Part shown: in pieces, positions 59,114 to 64,000 of the stretch
Layout: every line of letters starts with the position of its first letter
How positions within the stretch are numbered: the stretch's first letter is position 1
Assembly: GCF_028867965.1 (NCBI RefSeq)
Contig: NZ_JAPQNT010000005.1
Coordinates: 124,001-188,000 of the forward strand
Length of the DNA stretch: 64,000 nt
Direction: 5' to 3'
Source of the DNA: Flavobacterium sp. SUN046
GTDB lineage: Bacteria > Bacteroidota > Bacteroidia > Flavobacteriales > Flavobacteriaceae
Notes under the pieces: generated by a model
What the model saw: the letters and a program-made list of their open reading frames with translations, nothing else
The model's database searches: none
Told to the model about the DNA's origin: nothing
Made by a program: the position numbers and the translations under genes

Positions 59114-61378
59114 TTATTCAACTCCAATTTCATCTACAAAAAGCCAAGCGTCAGAACCTGTGCCCGGCATTCCATCTGGAATTTTACCCAAATTAGTAGC
59201 TATTATTTTTATGAATTGGGCTTTTTTTGATTTTAAATCTAATACAACTTCTCCGTTTACATCACTAATTTCAGATACATTAAGTTGAACGGCACTTTCA
59301 AAATTTTGTCCGTCAATTGATGTTAAAACTTCTATTTTTGTTGGGTAATAAATCCAACTACCTCTATTTTCAAGAACACAAAGTAGTACTTTATTTATGG
59401 TTTCAGGCTTACTTAAATCAATTATTGCTATTAAATCTTTTCCTGAAAATCCGAGCCAATCGCGACCAAATTTACTTTTGTCTCCAATTATTCCATCAAC
59501 TAAAGCAAATGCACCGCCTGAATTATAATTTTCGTGTGGCTGATTGATTAACGTAATCTTTTTCCCGGTTGATTTACTGTAATAAAATTTTTGTTCCAAG
59601 AGAGCACTTTTCTGATCTTTCTTATCAAAATAAGCGGCTTTAATGGTTTGACTTTTTGTTATTTCTATAGGGCTAACATAAGTAATTGAATTAAAATTCG
59701 GATTTGAACCATCAGTTGTATATCGAATTCCATCAGAATTTGTGGCTGATTTTAAAGAAAATAAAACATCATTTGAATTTGTTTTAGGAATTGTTTTAGA
59801 AGTTACTTCAAAAATGGCTTTGCTGTATTGAATTCCTTTTTGATCTAAAACTGAAAATTGTTGCAACATTCGACTTTGAAAATCTTTAAATTTCTCCGAA
59901 TTTGAAGTTCCCCAAAGCACTTCGGATAATGCCATAATTCTCGGAAAAATCATGTATTCTACTTTTTTAAAATCGGGTATGTATTCTGTCCAAAGATTGG
60001 CTTGTGCTCCGAGAATATATTTGGATTCATCAACTGAAAGTTCTTTTGGAGTAGGATTGAACGAATATACTTTTTCAACTGTTGTGTAACCGCCAATAGC
60101 TAAAGGTTCGTTTTTAGGATCGCCTTGGTAATGATCAAAATAACAATATCCGCCGGGCGTCATTACTACAAAATGTTTTTGTTTGGCAGCTGCAATTCCG
60201 CCTTCAGTACCACGCCAACTCATTACAGCCGCATTTGGTGCTAATCCGCCTTCTAGAATTTCGTCCCAACCTATAATTTTTCGACCTTTACTGTTTACAA
60301 ACTTTTCAATTTGTTGTACAAAATAACTTTGCAATTCATGTTCGTCTTTTAGGCCTTTTTCTTTAATTAATGTTTGGCAATGCGGACAATTTTTCCAACG
60401 TGTTTTCGGACATTCATCGCCACCTACATGAATGTATTGCGATGGAAATAACGACATAACTTCGGTTAAAATATCTTCTAAAAATGTAAAAGTTTCTTCT
60501 TTCGGACAAAAAACATCGTCTAAAACACCCCATTGTTTTCCAACTTCAAATGGTCCGCCAGTACATGAATATTCTGGATAAGCAGCCAAAGCAGCAACTG
60601 CATGACCAGGCATTTCGATTTCTGGTACAACTGTAATGTGGCGTTCAGTGGCGTAGGCTACAACTTCTTTTATATCATCTTGCGAGTAAAATCCGCCATA
60701 GCGAATGGAATCATATTTTTGTTCACTATAATGACCAACCATTGATCCGTTGCGCCATGCTCCGATTTGGGTTAATTTGGGATATTTTTTTATTTCTATT
60801 CGCCAACCTTGATCGTCGGTTAAGTGCCAATGAATGGTATTGAATTTATACATGGCTAAATAATCGATATACTTTTTTACGAATTCTTTTGGAAAAAAAT
60901 GTCGGGCACAATCAAGATGCATTCCGCGCCAAGAGTATTTTGGTTTGTCGTCAATTTTTAAACATTGAATTCTAGTTTGAGTTTTAGCATTTGTTGGAAT
61001 TAATTGCAAAAGAGTTTGAATTCCGTAGAAAAAGCCTTCGTTAGATTCTGCTTCTATGACTACTTTATTACTTGAAACATTAAGTTGGTATTGATAATCA
61101 GCAGTCATAATTGATTTTACAAAATAACTCAAACTAATTTTAGAACTTGCATTAGAAGTTGTACGAATTGCTAATTCTAAACCTGTAATTTCTTTGATTT
61201 GGGCTTTAAGATACTTTGCTTCAAATGAATTTTCGTCGGCTTGAATTACAGTTTGGTTAGTTAGCACAAAGAAACCCTTCATTTGTTGCACCGAATTTGG
61301 ATACGGAATTAAAGGCAGTTTATTTTGAGAAAAACCAAATTGAAAACCTAGAACCAAAATAATAAGTAGTTTTTTCAT
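59114..61378 (-). CDS. Beta-N-acetylhexosaminidase, glycoside hydrolase family 20
   Basis: This 754-residue exo-enzyme removes terminal GlcNAc or GalNAc. It has a signal peptide (to about residue 18, QFGFSQ), a GH20b N-terminal domain (about 20-145), the catalytic barrel with YSWRGMHLDCARHF and the substrate-assisted catalytic pair Asp321-Glu322 in HVGGDECPK, a short chitobiase C-terminal-type segment (about 535-590, YTTDGSNP) and a C-terminal F5/8-type carbohydrate-binding domain (about 620-754). It is first in an operon with glycosylasparaginase and cutC, fitting stepwise degradation of N-glycans or chitin oligomers. Confidence 0.95.
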   Translation of the reverse strand: MKKLLIILVLGFQFGFSQNKLPLIPYPNSVQQMKGFFVLTNQTVIQADENSFEAKYLKAQIKEITGLELAIRTTSNASSKISLSYFVKSIMTADYQYQLNVSSNKVVIEAESNEGFFYGIQTLLQLIPTNAKTQTRIQCLKIDDKPKYSWRGMHLDCARHFFPKEFVKKYIDYLAMYKFNTIHWHLTDDQGWRIEIKKYPKLTQIGAWRNGSMVGHYSEQKYDSIRYGGFYSQDDIKEVVAYATERHITVVPEIEMPGHAVAALAAYPEYSCTGGPFEVGKQWGVLDDVFCPKEETFTFLEDILTEVMSLFPSQYIHVGGDECPKTRWKNCPHCQTLIKEKGLKDEHELQSYFVQQIEKFVNSKGRKIIGWDEILEGGLAPNAAVMSWRGTEGGIAAAKQKHFVVMTPGGYCYFDHYQGDPKNEPLAIGGYTTVEKVYSFNPTPKELSVDESKYILGAQANLWTEYIPDFKKVEYMIFPRIMALSEVLWGTSNSEKFKDFQSRMLQQFSVLDQKGIQYSKAIFEVTSKTIPKTNSNDVLFSLKSATNSDGIRYTTDGSNPNFNSITYVSPIEITKSQTIKAAYFDKKDQKSALLEQKFYYSKSTGKKITLINQPHENYNSGGAFALVDGIIGDKSKFGRDWLGFSGKDLIAIIDLSKPETINKVLLCVLENRGSWIYYPTKIEVLTSIDGQNFESAVQLNVSEISDVNGEVVLDLKSKKAQFIKIIATNLGKIPDGMPGTGSDAWLFVDEIGVE

Positions 61379-61425
61379 TTTAATAAATCAATAAATGATT
61401 GGCTAAATTTACACAAAAAAAAGAA

Positions 61426-61454
61426 TAAAAAAAGCCTCACAAAATTGTGAGGCT
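61426..61454 (-). terminator. Intrinsic terminator after hppA
   Basis: AGCCTCAC and GTGAGGCT form an 8-base-pair stem with a 6-base loop and a T-run on the minus strand, 23 bases beyond the stop. Confidence 0.85.
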
Positions 61455-61476
61455 GTTCTATATATTTTAGAAACTA

Positions 61477-64000
61477 TTATTTCAAAGCTTCAACTTTCGC
61501 TTTTACTTCTTCTAAAGAACCTTCAAAAACTTGTTCGTTCACATTTCCATTTTCATTTGTTGTAACTGTAGCTTTTGCTCTTCCGTCTTTGTTAATTATT
61601 TTAACTTGTACGTCTTTTTTCATTTCTTTAGTCGCACAACAATCTTCTTTAGTTGAAGGAGCAACGAATTTTCCGTTAGCATCATAATGAGAAAGACATG
61701 CTTCTTTTTGCTCTGGTGTACATTTTAATGAATCACACATTTTAGCACATTCCTCTTTAGTCATTGTTGCACATTTGTCCATGTCACATTTACCCATATC
61801 TTCTGAGCATGTAGATTTCATTTCCATTGTGCATTTCATTGTTTTTCCAGATTCACCTTTCGTTCCGTTTCCTAAGATTGGAGCAATTACTAATCCGATT
61901 AAACAAGTCAATTTGATTAAAATGTTCATTGATGGTCCAGAAGTATCTTTAAATGGATCTCCAACTGTATCACCAGTTACCGCAGCTTTGTGCGCATCAG
62001 AACCTTTGAAAGTCATTTCTCCATTGATTTCAACACCAGCTTCGAATGATTTTTTAGCGTTATCCCATGCACCACCAGCGTTATTTTGGAACACAGCCCA
62101 AAGTACACCTGAAACTGTTACACCGGCCATATAACCACCTAACATTTCGGCGATTAATTGGTTGTTACTTCCATAAACTAATTTACCTAATAATACAATT
62201 GCAATTGGGAAACCAATAGTTAAAACTCCTGGTAACATCATTTCACGTAATGCCGCTTTCGTAGAAATTTCAACACATTTTCCGTATTCTGGTTTTCCAG
62301 TTCCTTCCATAATTCCTGGAATTTCTTTGAACTGACGACGTACTTCATATACCATGTCCATTGCCGCTTTTCCAACAGAGTTCATTGCTAATGCAGAGAA
62401 CACTACAGGAATCATACCTCCAACAAATAACATAGCTAATACTGGCGCTTTAAAGATGTTAATTCCATCAATTCCAGTGAACGTTACATAAGCAGCAAAT
62501 AATGCTAATGATGTTAATGCAGCTGAAGCGATAGCAAAACCTTTTCCGGTTGCAGCTGTTGTATTACCAACTGAATCCAAAATATCGGTACGAGTACGAA
62601 CTTCTTTAGGCAATTCACTCATTTCAGCAATACCACCAGCGTTATCAGAAATTGGTCCGAATGCATCAATCGCTAATTGCATAGCTGTTGTAGCCATCAT
62701 TGCAGAAGCAGCTAAAGCAACACCATAAAATCCTGCTAAAGCATAAGTAGACCAGATTGCTCCAGCAAATAATAAAACTGTTGGGAATGTAGAAATCATT
62801 CCGGTAGCTAAACCAGCGATTACGTTAGTTCCAGCACCAGTTGACGATTTTTGTACAATTGCCAAAACTGGTTTTGTACCTAAACCTGTATAATATTCAG
62901 TTACTGATGAAATTGCTCCACCAACAAATAATCCGATTAAAGTTGCGTAAAAAACACGCATTGAAGAAATATCTTGTAAACCTTCACCAAAGAAAGTCAT
63001 TTTCATAGTTACAGGCAACATATTTTGAACCAAGAAGAAACAAGCAACTGCAGTTAAAGCAATAGAAACCCAGTTTCCAATGTTTAATGCTTTTTGAACC
63101 TGTGCTTCTTTAGCATCATCACTTGAAATTTTAACTAACATAGTTCCGATGATAGAAAATAAAATTCCGAAACCAGCAATTGCCATTGGCAATAAAATTG
63201 GTCCGATTCCACCGAAAGCATCGGTAATCATTCCGCCCATATCTTTGATAACATAATTACCAAGAACCATTGCCGCTAAAACTGTAGCTACATAAGAACC
63301 AAATAAATCGGCACCCATACCGGCAACGTCTCCAACATTGTCTCCAACATTATCTGCAATTGTAGCAGGATTTCTTGGATCATCTTCTGGAATTCCAGCT
63401 TCTACTTTACCAACTAAGTCAGCACCAACATCGGCAGCTTTAGTATAAATACCACCACCAACACGAGCAAACAATGCGATTGATTCAGCTCCAAGAGAGA
63501 AACCAGCAAGAGTTTCTAAAACAACAGTCATGTCTTCAGTATTTGTCCATGCACCTTTCATAAAAAAATGGAAGAATACAATAAAGAAAGTTGTTAATCC
63601 TAAAACTGCTAAACCAGCAACTCCAAGACCCATTACTGTTCCACCACCGAAAGACACTTTCAAAGCTTGTGGTAAACTTGTACGAGCCGCTTGAGTAGTT
63701 CTAACATTAGTTTTGGTTGCAATTTTCATTCCCATATTTCCAGCTAATGCTGAAAAGAAAGCACCGAAAATAAAAGCAACTACTATTAATAAATGCGTTT
63801 TCACTCCTGGCAAAAAGGTAATTCCAGCCAAAACAACACTCGCTATAACAACGAAAACTGCTAATAATCTGTATTCTGCTTTTAGGAAAGCTAAAGCACC
63901 TTCATAGATGTAATCTGAAATTTCTTTCATTTTTCCATCGCCAGCATCTTGTTTTAAAACCCAAGATCGTTTGATTGCCATAAAAGCTAACCCAATTAAC
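61477..64000 (-). CDS. hppA: Membrane-bound ion-translocating pyrophosphatase with Cys-rich tail (5' end outside the window)
   Basis: The frame is open to the right edge. The ATG at 63981 is unlikely to be the start, because family members have a membrane helix before KRSWVLKQDAGDGKM and the six upstream codons (VNWVSF) are hydrophobic. From 63981 it encodes 834 residues with many membrane helices, the pyrophosphate site EDDPRNPATIADNVGDNVGDVAGMGADLF and the second acidic site DNAGGIAEM. The enzyme couples PPi hydrolysis to Na+ or H+ export. GxAxTG-type and K+-site residues suggest a K+-dependent, possibly Na+-pumping form, but this is uncertain. The C-terminal extension has ten Cys between residues 717 and 782, followed by a beta-type segment. 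Confidence 0.95.
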   Translation of the reverse strand, partial: LIGLAFMAIKRSWVLKQDAGDGKMKEISDYIYEGALAFLKAEYRLLAVFVVIASVVLAGITFLPGVKTHLLIVVAFIFGAFFSALAGNMGMKIATKTNVRTTQAARTSLPQALKVSFGGGTVMGLGVAGLAVLGLTTFFIVFFHFFMKGAWTNTEDMTVVLETLAGFSLGAESIALFARVGGGIYTKAADVGADLVGKVEAGIPEDDPRNPATIADNVGDNVGDVAGMGADLFGSYVATVLAAMVLGNYVIKDMGGMITDAFGGIGPILLPMAIAGFGILFSIIGTMLVKISSDDAKEAQVQKALNIGNWVSIALTAVACFFLVQNMLPVTMKMTFFGEGLQDISSMRVFYATLIGLFVGGAISSVTEYYTGLGTKPVLAIVQKSSTGAGTNVIAGLATGMISTFPTVLLFAGAIWSTYALAGFYGVALAASAMMATTAMQLAIDAFGPISDNAGGIAEMSELPKEVRTRTDILDSVGNTTAATGKGFAIASAALTSLALFAAYVTFTGIDGINIFKAPVLAMLFVGGMIPVVFSALAMNSVGKAAMDMVYEVRRQFKEIPGIMEGTGKPEYGKCVEISTKAALREMMLPGVLTIGFPIAIVLLGKLVYGSNNQLIAEMLGGYMAGVTVSGVLWAVFQNNAGGAWDNAKKSFEAGVEINGEMTFKGSDAHKAAVTGDTVGDPFKDTSGPSMNILIKLTCLIGLVIAPILGNGTKGESGKTMKCTMEMKSTCSEDMGKCDMDKCATMTKEECAKMCDSLKCTPEQKEACLSHYDANGKFVAPSTKEDCCATKEMKKDVQVKIINKDGRAKATVTTNENGNVNEQVFEGSLEEVKAKVEALK

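Noticed and set aside
61636..61833. Cys-rich tail of hppA as a separate small gene read into by error
   Set aside because: The frame is continuous from the last membrane helix through the tail to a single stop followed by a terminator, with no internal start context or frameshift.
63979..63981. ATG at 63981 as the start of hppA
   Set aside because: The frame is open and hydrophobic up to the window edge, and the family normally has a membrane helix before the KRSW segment, so the gene is treated as truncated.

Overview
The window is an AT-rich, densely packed chromosomal segment from a member of the Bacteroidota, most likely the family Flavobacteriaceae and close to Flavobacterium. The support is a gliding-motility ABC ATPase (GldA), type IX secretion C-terminal sorting domains, a GLPGLI-family protein beside an outer-membrane receptor, an exbB-exbD-exbD-tonB cluster, promoters of the form TTG-N(17-23)-TAnnTTTG, and very few Shine-Dalgarno sites. 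I see no rRNA, tRNA, CRISPR array, prophage or insertion sequence. The content is mainly core metabolism.

Layout: 1-2.6 kb is a leftward ExbB/ExbD/ExbD/TonB energy-transduction operon, cut at the left edge. 2.9-5.2 kb is a rightward HerA-like ATPase, a DUF486 membrane protein and a cupin. 5.2-14.6 kb runs leftward: kynurenine 3-monooxygenase, a penicillin-acylase-like hydrolase, the agmatine-to-putrescine pair aguB-aguA, a T9SS-exported zinc metallopeptidase and kynureninase. 14.8-18.7 kb holds a PagL-like lipid A deacylase, a DUF2807 lipoprotein, gldA and an M28 peptidase. 18.7-23.2 kb is the Phe/Tyr operon (leader peptide, pheA, aminotransferase, tyrA, DAHP synthase-chorismate mutase). 23.2-26.5 kb has a secreted protein of unknown function, rsgA and dtd. 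26.5-37.8 kb carries four tandem DUF3857/transglutaminase-like proteins, a MazG-like hydrolase, aroA, queA and a small membrane protein. 37.8-49.6 kb is a methionine/SAM region: metF, a two-gene metH, homoserine dehydrogenase, metX, metY, a T9SS protein and metK. 49.7-64 kb holds a large secreted protein, an outer-membrane receptor with a GLPGLI protein, a deoxynucleoside kinase, a hexosaminidase-glycosylasparaginase-cutC operon, and hppA, cut at the right edge.

The most striking content is regulatory RNA that gene annotation would miss. An aromatic-rich 30-residue leader peptide with an intrinsic terminator precedes pheA. Two tandem Met-rich leader peptides, each with its own terminator, precede metY. 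In all three, a short sequence in the leader just after the diagnostic codons is complementary to the 5' arm of the terminator, as ribosome-stalling attenuation requires. A SAM-I riboswitch precedes metH and a probable SAM-II riboswitch precedes metK, so about 6 kb uses both charged-tRNA(Met) and SAM sensing for one pathway.

A second theme is short degenerate tandem repeats of period 7 or 9. They lie in intergenic gaps and also inside coding sequence: three places in aroA, one in the metH activation domain, and the junction where metH is split. Three of the four DUF3857 proteins appear to have lost the transglutaminase Cys and His. The membrane pyrophosphatase has an unusual ten-cysteine C-terminal extension.
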